A stretch of 64,000 nucleotides of DNA from Jaapia argillacea MUCL 33604. Taxonomy: Eukaryota > Basidiomycota > Agaricomycetes > Jaapiales > Jaapiaceae. The stretch lies in NCBI GenBank assembly GCA_000697665.1, contig KL197711.1, positions 1,658,553-1,722,552 on the forward strand. Direction: 5' to 3'. This document shows, piece by piece, positions 10,939 to 23,121 of the stretch. The notes beneath the pieces are model-generated. The model saw only the letters and a program-made list of their open reading frames with translations. It was not told the origin of the DNA and ran no database searches. The stretch's first letter is position 1. The number at the start of each line of letters is the position of its first letter. A program made the position numbers and the translations under genes.

Positions 10939-13900
10939 TCACTTCTGGATATCATATGCGATGCGAGCTCCCGCCCAAGTGTACGGATAGTTGCGCTGGT
11001 AATAATTGCGTACAGTACGTCGCTCGGCCAGGCGAGGAATTGTTGCATATGATCCTCCGATCTGCATGGGTTAAAGTTAGTGCGAGTCAGATCCATCGTA
11101 AGAGCGCCGGCGTACCACAGTGTTATGGCATTGGTCGAAGAAGTCTAAAGAGTATCTGTGACGAAACTGAGATGAGTGACTGTGGAATTGGACGCAGAGG
11201 AAGAGATTAATAACCCTGGGTACAACTTCGATGGGATGAATCCATCATGTGGCTCGAAAACGGTCGAGGTCCACTCCCACACCCCACCGTTATCTCCTTT
11301 TCCAGCATTCTGCGCCAAACCAGTCGTCGCCCTGAGCAATTGATGAGAACAATTTCCTACACAAAACACCAACACTTACGGAACAGGGTGCCAATTGCGG
11401 AAACCGTGATTTGCACCACCCTCGAATCCACACTGGAATTTGTCCAGGAAGAGACGCAGCTCTTGCTCAGTGGGCAAACGACCTCCCTGTACGGTAGCAT
11501 AGGTAGAAAGGTTGTTGTACGAGGTAATAATGGGCCAATTCCAGGCATGCTTCATTGGAATTGGGCCATACAAAGTGCGGACCTACGCCGGGTTTAGACA
11601 AAGAGAGTGAAGTAGCTCGGATGCAGAAACTCACCTGAATCGCGCCGTCTACTTCAACCCAGCTGGCGGGGAACTGAACTTTGCCCTTCCCATCACCTGA
11701 ATAGAACTCATAGAACTCGCCATTTGTAACTGGCCTCCAATCAATCCTGAACTGATCGACATGAACTTCCCGTTTGGGGTGCTCATTGTCCCACCCAAAC
11801 GCGTGACCTGCGACGTCCAAGCCCTTCACTGGATCAACGTCCTCGGCTTCAAAATCATCATGCCCCAATGTCACGACCGCAGGTCCGAGAGTCACGGTCT
11901 TCTCAGTCGGTTTGGGGGCGGCATCCCAACTGGCTGAAAGGGCCGACCAAGGAGGTGGAATGAATCCCGACGGAGGAAGAGTTCCGGCGCCTGCTCGCTG
12001 CAACAACATGTAAAGAAGCGTCTAATATTTACCCGAGATGTCAGCACGAGAACGGGGAAAAGCACCTGAGACACGAACCTCGATGTGGAAGCCCTCATGT
12101 TCGAGAGTCATGAAGAGGACGCGAGCAATTTTTCTAGTCATCACAACTCTGCCAGCGTCGACATCGGCATAAAGCTTCATTACCCTTGCACGAACGCGAG
12201 ACTGGAAATCTAGGATGGATGCGAGAGAAGGCCAATCTTCATCACTTTTGGGCACCTCGGAATGAGACTGACGCATTGAAAAAGTCAGGGCATCATTCCT
12301 TCTGGATCACGGACGCCACGTACATGACACTGGGTGGGGTCATCGACATTAGGGTCGATGCCTCGCTGAGAACAAAAACACAACATCAGCAACAAATCAC
12401 GGAGACAAGGGAAAGGGCGTCATACTTCAAAGATAAACTATTGCATTGTGAATCAGCTGTCGTTCCACAGGGTGGTGAAACAAGTAGTGACAAACCTTGA
12501 ATTCATCAGGTTCGGTATGAGGCTCCTTCAGGAGCCGAGATAGGTGAATGTCGAGAAAAGTGGGGATGTGGCCAAAATAGAACAAGCAAATATGCCGCAA
12601 GTCGATAGGTTTCTGGAAGAGCATCGACTGCGGGATCATACGCCGGGTAACAAAGTCCCAAGCAGCCCACATGTCCTGCCAATCTTGGATGGTAGGTAGA
12701 CCGAAAGGAGAGGTAGTTGACGCGGTCGAAGGGGAACGAAGGAGTGGGAAAGAGAAAGGCGGGCGCTCGAGCAGCCACAATGAGTATTGAGACCGGCTAT
12801 CAGTCCAGCGATGGACAGGTCGAAGATTGGCCTCCGAGAATAGAGTGTATGCATCGACGTCTGAAAACTGTGACAGAACGAGTTAGACAGGAGAGCGTAG
12901 CGGACCAGACGATAAACAAACCTTGTACGAAGATTCGACATGGATAAGCTCATCTGCCAGGAACGAGATGTGCTGTCCTGTTGGCGGAATACTCAGAGAT
13001 TGATCAGTCTTGGACTTGTAAAATGCCTCATGGCGACCTATAACGAACCCAAGATGAGTCTGAGAAGGAGAAATAGAAAAGGTGCGGCAGAGCTACTAAC
13101 GAGCTTCATGGTCATATCTATTGACATACTCCCACTTGCTTTCATCGAACATCCCTTCGCAGCCCATGGCCCTCCCAGCAGCCTTCAAGCCGTTCATGAT
13201 GAAGTTCCTCGTGTGACCTGTGGGGTCATTGTACGCGACTTCAATTTTTCCAGGATCATTGTCGTGATCCAATCCCAGTAGAAGCGTATCACCAGAGCCA
13301 GCACGAAGGGGAAGAGAACGAAGAAATTCGGCACCTTCACCGCGACCGAAATTGCCCAGTGATGACCCCAGGAATAGGATGTGCAACGGAGGCATAGTAG
13401 ACTCAGGGGTCGAAGGGGCGGTCATTTCGTCGGAAGCTGAGCTGTCTCCCTCAGTAGACGAGGCGGAGGTCGTAGAGCCAGATGATCGCTCCCTGACCAT
13501 GTTCTCGAGTTTGTACATCCCAGTCGGCGACAGCTGTTGCAGGCAATCCTGCTGACGTAGACCACCTTCCTCCACGAACCTAATCCCGTCGTCGAATGTA
13601 CCCAACATGCCTCGAGTCTCTACCTTTCCTTTCAAAGTACAGCCTATGTTTGAAACAGCGAGTTCTCCTAAGGTGCGCTGAAGCTCGCGCTCTTCGAGGT
13701 CAAGAGCGTAGTATGTGATGGGAGGGGAGCTTGCTGGGGCGGGAACTAAATTTGACAGAGCTGATAGGACATGTGAGGTCTTGCGAAGTGCTCTATTTCA
13801 ACAAAAACAGGTTAGTACGGATTCGTTCGAAAGGTTGGGTTGTAGATAAGATAGGACCCCGGTGATGAAATCACTTGATGCCCGAAGACTGAGAAGAATT

Positions 13901-14258
13901 GAGAAGCAAAAAACATCGTAGCTGGTACTCACCCTGCACCGAGCTCTAGCACGACCTCCTCTGTTCCAGCTACAGGGGTTGCACCGCAATGCATAGCGCC
14001 CACGATCTCGTTCGCATTGTTCTTCAAGATTTCCTCCTCGGCGCTGAACAGATAGTACTCGGGTGCCTCTGTCGTAATATCATCATAAAGTCGGAGACCA
14101 CGCTCGTCGTATAAGAGTAAAGTGGGCAGAGTTCGCTGTCCAGACGGCTTCGACAAACCAGCGAGTATGTGGTTGATGATGTCGTTTTCGGCCTTGACGC
14201 GTCGGCTATCACCGCGAGCGCGTATGTCAACGATTTTGGCCACCATGGATGTCGACAT
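10939..14258 (-). CDS. EGT1: Ergothioneine biosynthesis protein Egt1 (histidine methyltransferase-sulfoxide synthase fusion)
   Basis: One large multi-exon gene encodes both chemical steps that bacteria split between EgtD and EgtB. The N-terminal third is an EgtD-like SAM-dependent L-histidine N-alpha-trimethyltransferase (LPTLLLYDERGLRLYDDITT, LELGAG, PLHILFLGSSLGNFGRGEGA, LLGLDHDNDP, ESKWEYVNRYDHEAR). The middle is a DinB-like iron-binding domain with the His-x3-His-x-Glu motif HEGFHIE. The C-terminal third is an FGE-sulfatase-type domain (PVTNGEFYEFY, GGRLPTEQELRLFLDKFQCG, GGVWEWTSTVFEPHDGFIPS, GGSYATIPRLAERRTVRNYY). Family role: it makes hercynine from histidine and SAM, then uses iron and oxygen to join cysteine and form the sulfoxide. 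A separate lyase (Egt2) finishes ergothioneine and is not in this window. Start: ATG at 14258. The stop (10939) converges on transporter copy 2. Confidence 0.95.
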
Positions 14259-16720
14259 GGTTGGAGATGTTAAAGTCGTCGTTCAAAAAGTGTTTGGAAT
14301 AAAGGGGTAAGGTCCGTTCGGCTCTTGTACCATTTCCCCCTGTGAATTGAACCACTTATATACAGAGGAGTAGCAGAACAGGGCACCCTTTCGGTGACGT
14401 ACGTAAAACCCCAATAGGGTCATAGCACCGTGACCACCGCCATTCTTCCTGCAAGTTCCTTGCACATGTGCTTCTGTGCAATGAAACGTTGGTGCAAAAG
14501 GGCACAACGGAACCTGTGCATAGATCATGACATCAGCTAACATGTTGGCACTTCATCAGAAGGTTAGTCACCTTCGTTCCCCCATTCTGACTCCGCACGA
14601 GGCTGGAGGAACCAACCCCTTTCGAATGCTGGGTGAAAAAGCGGTCCGAATGAAATTCGCAAAACCAAACCAGAAACGAAGAGAGCAGGAGTGACTCACA
14701 AACGGGGAGTAGAGTGGACCGATGGATGATTCAGCCCGAACGCTGCTTTGGCTTCGGCTCAACCATCTCCAGAAGGAGACATCTGCGGATCTCCACTCAC
14801 CCATGAAGCGACGCAGTAATTAGTCGATAGTGTGCCAGCGTCGATGAATAAGGACAAGAGATGAGTAAGTATCGGACAACGTCGAAGACACATTCGACAA
14901 GGCCGATCAGCAAACACTCCGACCATCTAGCACGCAAGACAGCCATTTACAAATCTCTACAGGACCAATAACCCGTCCAGCCCGAGAGCATGAGCGTTCG
15001 ACTGAGAAGGGTGCCTGATGCCCTCCCCGGGCTTGTGTCCACAGCGTTGTAGATTGGTCAGATTGGTCATCAAGCTCAAAAATGGCGGGGGACACGGACA
15101 CACTTCGCAGATACAAGACCCACCACTAAAGTAGCGGGAATATGGCTCCCAGCCAATCAGGTAGACGGCAGATTATAGCACAAACATACCGAAGATCCAA
15201 GGGATCCCGGCGTCAGATCGAAGGTTGAACAGCCCCGTCACAGGCGGAGGTCGACAGATACCAGCGCCGGAAGAGTGGACAAGAACCCACAGCCTCTCCA
15301 AACTTGCCCAAACGAGCCAATGAGTTGATGCTGATAATGAAGGAAGTTGACCTCCCATAGGCTCGCGAACCCACAGGCACGGAGACCGATGAATAAAAGG
15401 TATTGCAAACGCACCAAACGAGGTCACGGCAAAGGAAAATATCCCGAGATCCGCAGTGTTAAGAAGTGATGGGCAAGCGAAGAGAGTTACCAGCTGTGTG
15501 AGGGAAAGGTCATCTGTTCTGCCCAGCACCAAAATTTGTTGCAGTGAGGACTCACATGTCTCCATAAGGCACAGGCAGAAGCGCCACATTGGTTCGAGTG
15601 GAGGAGACAGGAAACCAGCCAGCAGGGAAAAGGAAAGGATATCGCCTGGTCTTCTCGTCCCAGGATGCCCGTGAGACCGAGGCGCTTGCCGCGTCGACCT
15701 TCCTTAACAGCGGACACAAAAACGATGCCCGATAAAAAAAAAGCGACATTGGATGCGTGGGGGTATGGAGGCATGCCCCCCCCTCGCCGTGACCGCGAGG
15801 GAGCCCCGAGGCACAAGTCAGAAATACCGTACAAGGTGACCGCTGAGAAAAGAAGATCCAAACAACATAGACCAGCCCGGGCCAGCGGCGTGGTAGAAGC
15901 AGGGCGCAAGGAAAACTCGACCTTCTCCGAGAACCTGTCACAGATTCTGGAGCGCAGCACGAAGTGAAGAGACAATAGCCCTGGTATTAAGCGCTACTTG
16001 ACGGTTGCAACAGGCCAAAATTTCAGCGGACACTCGCACGCGGGGCTTGCGGCGTCCGGCGATGTTTCTCCAGTCGGTCTCCTTTCCCCCTTCCTCCCCC
16101 CCAGCGGTACCGGCATGGACAACCCATAACTTCTCCGAGGTTCGATGGTAGCCTCAACGCGGTGAACCAAGGTCTAACCAGGCACCCATTAACCCAAGAA
16201 CAGCGCCATCCTCTAAGGAGAGACTCATCCCCCCAACAACCCCAACACGTGCCCAAAGCATCCAAGGCGACGGATCCCGCCAACGAAGCCACAGCGAGGG
16301 CACAGTCCAAGAGGCACCACTCACGAAGACATTGCAGCAAGGCCACACGAGAAAATTTTTGCGATTTGGTGGAAGGGTGATATTGGCTGGTCGAATTATC
16401 AGAGGTTGGGAGGCGAAGACGTATGCGCTCAGCATTTTTGTGAGGGGGAGACAGAAGAATAAACGCCGTCGCATCTGCATATTATGTGTTGGCCAAATGG
16501 AAGGGATATCGCCATAGTGGCAACTGGAAACGCCATCCAACTCGTCGGTGAGGTGAGTTGTCGTGATCTCAGAAGGTCCGCGTATCCACGGGCTTGATGT
16601 AAAGGTCCACGACGGACCTCGGCCCCTATACTCGAATTCTTTCCCCCTATCACTTCCACTATCGTTGTTTCATTTCCATCCTGAATTCGTGAACGATTTG
16701 TCGCATCTAAATCTGTAGCG

Positions 16721-17182
16721 CTGAAGGACGCGTCAGCCCAAGAAACTTAGTGAAAGCCTTTGAACCTAACAAGATAACGACTCACCAGAGCATCTCCCAT
16801 CAAAGTCCATATAACGTCCGCCATGATCAATACCACGAGAGGCCCATCTGTGAAAGTGAAAGAACCTTCCAATCCAAAGCAAGAACCTGAAGGACGCGTT
16901 AACCAAGAAACCTACGGAAAGTCTTTGAACTTGACAACATAACAACTCACCAGAGGATCTCCCATCTATGAGCCGTCAATAGGGTGAGAGGCCCATCCGT
17001 GAAAGAGAACGAACATCACAATTCAAAGCATGAACCTGAAGGACCTATTAACTCAAGAAACCTAGTGAAAGTCTTGAACCTGATAAAATAGCGACTCACC
17101 AGAGGAACTCCCAGGGACTGTCATGATCAATAAGTAGTGGGAAAAGCCCATACGTGAGAGCCTCACAATCCAAAGCGCGAAC
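16721..17182 (-). repeat. Three-copy diverged tandem repeat, about 150-165 bp per unit
   Basis: Copies start at 16721, 16887 and 17036. Each begins with CTGAAGGAC, continues with a CAAGAAAC(C/T)TA-like core and CTTTGAAC or CTTGAACCT, then ACTCACCAGAG, then CTCCCA, and ends in AATCCAAAGC- or AATTCAAAGC-like sequence followed by GAAC. Each unit therefore carries one minus-strand GTGAGT donor at the same place, just after a putative short exon ending in ...CTCTG. Substitutions and small indels show the copies are old. This looks like a duplicated exon-plus-intron unit. Confidence 0.8.
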
Positions 17183-17825
17183 AATAAATAACACGGAGAT
17201 GTTTATAGGGCCTACAAAAAAAAAAGTTAGAGCGTCAAGGTCGCAAAGTCTCCGCTTGTGAACAATACAGATCGATTCGATATCGTCTTCCGCGACCCAA
17301 AACCAAAGAACGCCTCACGAACCTCAACTTCGAAACGAAAATAGACCAGAACCAGGCAAGGAGAAATCCAACCGTCATGAGAAGGCAAGAACAGACGTTG
17401 AGACGTCCAATCCCGACCTCCAGCCACCACGACTAAACGACGGGAAAACAACACACCAAAACGGAATGGCAGAAGGATACAACGAGGTCCCAGTTACAGT
17501 TGACAGGGCACACAAGCCGCAAGGGAACGCCAACCGCTTAAGGGATCGCTTCATGCGATGGGTCCCCTGTGTCTAGATCAAGGAATCTTGTATATCCTAT
17601 ACATCACCAAGAGAAATTAATCAAAGAGTATCAAAAGGCGAGGATCGAGGATCGGAATAACCACTCACCTAGATCGGGGTACCACGAGTAGTCAGCGCAT
17701 AAATCGAAACCAGCAACACCAACGCTCCAAAGGACCAAAACCCACAGCGAGGGAGCACCACGCAATGCAATAAAATCTAACCAAAAAAACAGGCGTAACG
17801 ATATACAACGAGGTGAGGTGAGTGG

Positions 17826-17850
17826 GAGGGGAGGGGAGGGGAGGGGAGGG
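17826..17850. repeat. GAGGG microsatellite (five units)
   Basis: Five perfect GAGGG units in a row. The plus strand has runs of four G separated by single A, so it could form a G-quadruplex; the minus strand is a pure C/T tract that could serve as a promoter or polypyrimidine element. It lies about 220 bases beyond the 3' end of the DHHC gene. Confidence 0.85.
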
Positions 17851-18069
17851 TCAGTGTCCGAAGTGAACGACCCGGCAAGTCCAGATTAAGGCTACAAGTG
17901 ATTAAGGGAGGTAAGATAAAGGATACGAGAGTAAATGAGAGTGGGGGTGGTGTAAAGCGCCACCAAAGAGTGTAAAGCGACACCACAACCTTTTAACCAA
18001 AACAATCTCCCCCCCCCCCCTCCACATTAAAGTGGGGAAGAGAGAGAAGGAAAAAAAAAGCATTGCCGA

Positions 18070-19777
18070 TCACCTATTAACATCAACCTCAACCAACTCC
18101 ACAGCCAACCTTGCCAACATCTCCTCCGTCTTAGGGTTCCTCGGAAAGTTCCTTCCATCTCCAGGACTAGTGATAAAAACAGTATTAGTGTACGTCTCAC
18201 AACAAACCCTCTTGCTCTCAAAACCCCAACACAAACCCCCACCCAAAACAATCCTAAAAACCCGCAAGAAACCAAAACCAAAACCAAAAACATAACAAAC
18301 CGGAAGAAACTCACCTAGCCCCACCCCTCCAAACCCTCTCCACCCACCCTCTCCCCCTCCACCCAAGCGCCTGCCCCCAATTCGCTCTCCAACCTATATC
18401 ATAAGGTCTGATATGGGCGTGGTAGGAGCGGACTAGGGAACGTTGGTGGTATGATAGTTCGTGTTCTCTGTTGGAGTTTTAGTTGGGTGAGAGGGGGGGA
18501 GGGGGTAAGGGAGGAGGGAAAGGTGGAGGTAAGGTAGAAGGGAAAGGAAGAAAGGGGGAGACGAAGGTGAGACGAAGGACGCACAACGGTGGTTCCGAGA
18601 GTTTGTGACCTCTATAACCTTGTGCGGTTGGAGGTAATGGCGGTAGGGAACGTAAGAGGAGGTAAGGCGAGAGGTGTTCGAGTGTTGTTTGGTTCGTTCT
18701 TTATGGTGGTGGTCAGGGGGTGTATCAAAAGATGAACCAAAGATACGGGAAAAGAGATGGGGGACGTACGAAATGAGATAAAAATGATAAACTAAAAACG
18801 AACCAACGACCAAGGAACAAGCCGACCCTTCACAAGCCAAGAACAATTCATTTAGCACAGTCGTTTCGTCCTACGCCCACCACCCCATTAGCCTCCACAA
18901 TATGACGTATCGGTTGGAGATGACAGGACCGACCACGATAAAAGGATGCTCGAAAGCATGATACAAAGCAGTTATCGAGACAAAGGCGACGTAAAGAGCG
19001 AGTAGGGTGATTGAAGATAGGAAGTGTATGAAAGCGGGATAAGTCCTGTGGCCCTACATAATTCGATGTCAAGCAAGGAGCATGTTGGAGGGGAGGAGAC
19101 GTACGATGCATTTATACCCGATCCAAGGACAATGATGATCTTCCCAAAACCAATCGTTAACGAGAATGCAAGGGCGGGTGGAAAGGAGAGAGCGAGGGAG
19201 AGAGAGACTCACCCATTTTCAAAACACATCTCCCACAATGTGAACAATGATGAGCCCTCTCCGGTTTCCTAGCCCAACATTTCCTACACCACCTCTCCAT
19301 CCCACCCCTACTCTCAAAATCAGGCGACATCAAAGCTTCTCTCACACCCATATCCGCCGTCCCTCCCCCCTCACCTTCACCGCGTTGTTCAGATTCTTCG
19401 TCAACGATGACAGGACCTGGATCTCGTGTGACGCATACGGTGAGAGAAGAGAAGGCGGCGAAGAGGAGGAGAGAGACTGTTGTTAGGTGGAGAGTGAATT
19501 GGAGGGGGGATTTGAGGTAGAGGAGGTGGTAGGTGTATAGGACGTAGAGAGTGGAGGGGAGGGGAGACAGTAGTATTACAATTAATACTAGGATTGGGAT
19601 TAGGATTGAATGACAAGGAAGGAGGGAGGACGTACTGCAAAGGGGTAGCCACTGAATGTACCACTTGGGCTTTTTCGCATCTTCTTCTTCGTCAAACTCT
19701 GAGCCGGAGTTGGCGGAGAGAGCGGGAGACAAGGGCCGGAGTTCGAGGGGAGAGGTGGGGACTTGCATGTGGTCCAT
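18070..19777 (-). CDS. DHHC-type protein S-acyltransferase (palmitoyltransferase)
   Basis: Minus-strand gene with about seven introns, roughly 370 residues. The cysteine-rich core is clear: RWCRKCWARKPERAHHCSHC, GRCVLKM, then DHHCPWIGYKCIGHRTYPAF across two introns, so the catalytic DHHC is intact. Two hydrophobic hairpins flank the core (LIVILLSPLPSTLYVLYTYH plus HLTTVSLLLFAAFSSLTVCV before; HFLSSITLLALYVAFVSITA and ACSLVVGSFLVYHFYLIS after), giving the usual four membrane helices. A C-terminal cytosolic part includes LSEPPLEHELSYHQR, YDIGWRANWGQALGW and PGDGRNFPRNPKTEEMLARL. The family transfers palmitate from acyl-CoA to protein cysteines in ER, Golgi or vacuole membranes; target and organelle are unknown. 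The start is the ATG of MDHMQVPTSP; upstream ATGs are possible. It is divergent from the F-box gene, with about 320 bases between starts. Confidence 0.9.
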
Positions 19778-20093
19778 GCTGCGTAAAACTGAAAGGAAAA
19801 GAGAGTGGATGAGTGGGCTGGTGAGAGACGAGAGAATAAATAACAGACAGGGTCGTGTTGACAGATACTTGATCGTGTCGGCCGGCGAGTTCGACCCTCT
19901 CGAGCCTGTCAAGATTATTCAGATTACTCAGATTCCAGGGCGGCGCCGTCAGGGCGGGAGGTCCGCCATGAGGTCCATAGTCCATGGACCTGATCGAGAC
20001 CTTGCATCTTGCACAGCCTCCATTGATCGGTTCCTGGCGTTGATTCGCCGTGGAATGACTTGAATTTGACGCTGTCGACACCCCCCGCCCACG

Positions 20094-21314
20094 ATGGACA
20101 GATGCCCCACTGAAATCATCGAGCAAATCCTTCGTCTTGCCTGCTCAGACGACGGCACAACGGGCCGCTCGCTCTCCCTAGTATCTCACTACATCTCACA
20201 ACTATCCTACCCCTTCCACTGGCACTCACTCTCCCTCTCCGGCCTCGCCCAAACTAGCTCCTTCGCCTCCATCCTCCAAACCCAGCCTCCCTCCCAGCCC
20301 CCTCGCCCCATCCTCCACCTCTTCCTCTCCGACCTCCCCGCCTCCGAGGCCCACGACAGATGGAACCGCGCCCAAGAAGGCATCACAATCGAAGATCTCT
20401 ACCAAAAAGAAGAATCCGAACGTAAATCATGGCTCGTCGCTCAATCCGCCGTCCTAGCATACGCAGCACCCACTCTCCAAACATTCGCCTTCCTTTCTTT
20501 CGACCCTCGAAATAGCGCTTTACGCGTAGCAGAACTCCTCAAATCCTCCTTTCCCCTCCTAACAGAATTGACGATCAGAGTCCCACCTCTCCAACCTCTC
20601 TACGCTTCTCCCCCTATCGATCTATTAAACACAGCAGCAACTTCTCTTGCTACGTATGACAAACGTCACCTCCTCCCCAAACTATCACACCTTCACGTCG
20701 TCTGTGATTTCAGAGATTTCACAGCTCCGAGGAGTAGATTACGAGCAATCTCATCACACGTAACCCACCTCCGTCTATCCGGCATCCTCAAAGCCCCTTT
20801 AGCCCAAAAACTCCATTCAGAGTTATCAGAACGCGGGATCGTTCCATCAGTCGTCTACTCCCCCACCTCCTTCACGTATACCGCGGATCGAGTAACGTGG
20901 GATCCCCTCCTCCCTCCTTCTATCCAACATCTCGTCATGCAGCCAGCATCACCGGATTACTGCAAGATATGGGGATTCGAAGATGGTGAAGCAGTTATAC
21001 ACATGTTGCAGGCTTTGGCCGACGAAGCCGATAATGAGCGGTTCTTGGTCTTGAGTCCCAGAGGCAAAAAGTCGTATGGGTATACCGAAGCCAAGGAAGA
21101 TTGGGAGAGTAGGATTTCGGGTGGTGGGGGATGTTGGGAGAAGAGGGAGGAGGAGGAGGAGGTGCAGGGAGAGGATGATCCCGAAGTAGAGGGAGAGGCT
21201 AGTGGGAGTGAAGGGTGGGGAGGGGCACCATCCCCGAGGACGAGGGCACGTTTCTTACCCACCTTATTTACAAACGCTATCCACACTCTCGACAATTTCT
21301 TTACTCATCGTTAA
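20094..21314 (+). CDS. F-box-like protein, intronless
   Basis: Single exon of 406 residues. The N-terminus MDRCPTEIIEQILRLACSDD followed by RSLSLVSHYISQLSYPFHW fits the short F-box of agaricomycete proteins (P-x-E-I-x-x-x-I-L, then SLVS). This is the segment that binds Skp1 in SCF ubiquitin ligases. The middle is leucine-rich and resembles the irregular repeats that usually follow; residues 345-385 are very acidic and Gly/Ser-rich (REEEEEVQGEDDPEVEGEAS). No substrate can be inferred. Base composition is striking: the first two thirds of the coding strand is C-rich, the last third G-rich (see findings). F-box assignment is moderately sure; coding status is very sure. Confidence 0.8.
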   Translation: MDRCPTEIIEQILRLACSDDGTTGRSLSLVSHYISQLSYPFHWHSLSLSGLAQTSSFASILQTQPPSQPPRPILHLFLSDLPASEAHDRWNRAQEGITIEDLYQKEESERKSWLVAQSAVLAYAAPTLQTFAFLSFDPRNSALRVAELLKSSFPLLTELTIRVPPLQPLYASPPIDLLNTAATSLATYDKRHLLPKLSHLHVVCDFRDFTAPRSRLRAISSHVTHLRLSGILKAPLAQKLHSELSERGIVPSVVYSPTSFTYTADRVTWDPLLPPSIQHLVMQPASPDYCKIWGFEDGEAVIHMLQALADEADNERFLVLSPRGKKSYGYTEAKEDWESRISGGGGCWEKREEEEEVQGEDDPEVEGEASGSEGWGGAPSPRTRARFLPTLFTNAIHTLDNFFTHR

Positions 21315-21568
21315 CAACTCTTCTACTGCTACCTCATCTACATCGGACATTTATTTATTTCTGCGATTTACTATTTATCACCACCTATGGACCCCCATGA
21401 TCACGGACTTTGCCTACTGTATGTCCTGTACACACACGATACCCTCTTCAAGATCCAACCAGTTATTATCATAACTCCTGCATAACCGAGTACCATACCA
21501 CCCGGTAACTGAATTCCCGGCATCAACTATAACTCCAAATCCCTCCATCCTCATCCACCGCAACCGCA

Positions 21569-22830
21569 ATGCCCCCTCTAAGCAAATCCCTAACCACAAC
21601 CCTCATCTCCCCCCCCAGAGATGGAACGAGCACCTACAAAGGCACAATCGACAAAGACTGGAACATAGCATCGTACGTCCCCCCACCCACCTCCCTCCTC
21701 CCCCACCACTCACCTCCCACCTCCCAGGGTTCCCAACGGCGGTAAACCCCCACCTATACCACTTTCGCCCGCTCCTGATACTTAATAAAGACCCCCGGTA
21801 GGATATGTCTTAGGATTGATAATCCAATCAAGCATAACCCACCAAAAGCACACACCACACCCCACCCCGCTGCACATAACAGCCCACTACCTCCGTCCCA
21901 CCTCTCCCACCACACCTTTCTGCATCCGAGTGCGGACGCTTAGGGTAGGAAGGAGTGTATCAAACATCGTAGCTGAACTCTCTCAATCCGTTCGTCCTTT
22001 CCTCCCTTTCCCCCGCGAGATTAGCTTATGTTTGTGGGGGGGTAGGACGAAACGAAGATAATATCCCACTTAATCTTCACCTCCCCCTCTCCCTCCCCAA
22101 CATCAAGTTTAACACCAACACCAATATCAAGTCTAACATCAAAACTAACCCCACCATCCCCCTACGCCCGCCGCATCCCCCTGCACTCCCACCCCTCCCT
22201 CTCCCCCCCAACTCCAATCCCCAAATCCTGGAATTTCGCAGCTCACATCTCGTTAGCAGAAGATAGGTCGCTCATCTCCGCTAGTCTTCATAAAGCGACT
22301 GCGAGGGGTGAGGCGAGAGTGGGTGAAGTGAGAGGAGGCGATGGATTGGAATGGGCTGCGTGGTTTGAATTAGTAGGAGAAGGAGAGTGTATCACGAACG
22401 CTTCGATAGCTTTCTTAGTGGACACGTTCAAGAACCTCCCAGAGTTATTACCAAAGGACCAACGAAAAGGTCTCGGCCCCAGGTGCGTTCCCCTCCCCTC
22501 CCTCTCGTCCCTCATCCCTTACCTAACCCCCACCGTAGTTGGTTCCCAACACTAACCCTCTCCCTCGAATACAAATCTCCCTTCCCCTTCCCCTCCCCCA
22601 CCCACTCCTCCCGCACAGTCGGCTTATACTCCTCCGGTCGGTTCTTAAACGAGCCTCACGGCCAACATGATGCTTACGTTGAAGTTTGGAGTGCTCCTTC
22701 TGATATTGGGAAGGGGAGGGAGGAAAAAGGGTGGAGAGAGGAACAGGTTTGTTTGGCTGTTTCGCATCAGGTTGCTTTGGTCGTTCCTATGGAGGTTAAT
22801 CAGAGGAATGGAGTGGAGGCGAAGTTGTGA
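21569..22830 (+). CDS. Hot-dog fold acyl-CoA thioesterase-like protein
   Basis: Five exons. The protein starts MPPLSKSLTTTLISPPRDGT and carries TYKGTIDKDWNIASVPNGGY across two introns, then VLGLIIQSSI, LHITAHYLRPTSPTTPFCIR and VRTLRVGRSVSN. The second half has EWAAWFELVGEGECITNASI, AFLVDTFKNLPELLP, RTVGLYSSGRFLNEPHGQHD, AYVEVWSAP and QVCLAVSHQVALVVPMEVNQ. This double hot-dog layout fits the fungal thioesterase-like superfamily (TesB/4HBT-like), which hydrolyses acyl-CoA to free acid; the substrate is unknown. There is no signal peptide. Introns lie after IAS, after NGG, after ELSQS and after KGLGP. The coding strand flips from strongly C-rich (22081-22200: C 62, G 6) to strongly G-rich within the gene. 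Confidence 0.85.
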
Positions 22831-23121
22831 TGCTGCGTCAATGAGAGGTTTGGATCTACACTTCGGCGGGAGTGGAGGAGGGACTGGTTGAGGGAGGTAG
22901 GAACTTTGGGTTGTATTCAATAGGCAATAAGTAAGTATTGAAGTAACAAGATGACGAGCCAGCTAAGATAAAACTACGAATAATAGGATAAAAGAGACCG
23001 AAAACGAGGAACGGAATACCGAATGACAATACCGTAGGTAGCTTAGGAGATACAGCAACTTGAACACATACACAAGACCAAGGACCGTAACCCGACAGTC
23101 TAAAACGTACAACAAAATCGC

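Larger units (their letters stand above)
14259..18069. other. Orphan region with minus-strand splice-like signals; no recognisable protein
   Basis: This 3.8-kb gap follows EGT1's 5' end. On the minus strand, ACTCAC (the complement of donor GTGAGT) occurs at 14694, 14795, 15550, 16319, 16780, 16945, 17094 and 17663; a given hexamer is expected less than once in 3 kb. Several are followed by plausible branch and acceptor sequences 50-65 nt downstream. Putative exons between them encode short hydrophobic stretches (for example GPLVVLIMADVIWTLMGDAL near 16850-16790), but no frame joins into a known family. It may be a spliced noncoding transcript, a fast-evolving membrane protein or a decayed gene. 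The part nearest EGT1 should contain its promoter. The region also holds the tandem repeat (16721-17182) and a GAGGG microsatellite. Confidence 0.45.

Noticed and set aside
15173-15975. Two overlapping hydrophobic minus-strand frames of 138 and 162 codons as stand-alone genes
   Set aside because: Both contain splice-like donors and acceptors inside, and neither resembles a protein family alone. Described instead as part of the orphan region.
18070-18366. In-frame stop between PLCVLRL... and EHELSYHQ in the DHHC gene (possible pseudogene)
   Set aside because: A GTGCGT donor right after SEPP and the acceptor CCAACAG remove the stop and give the conserved LSEPPLEHELSYHQR, so the gene is intact.
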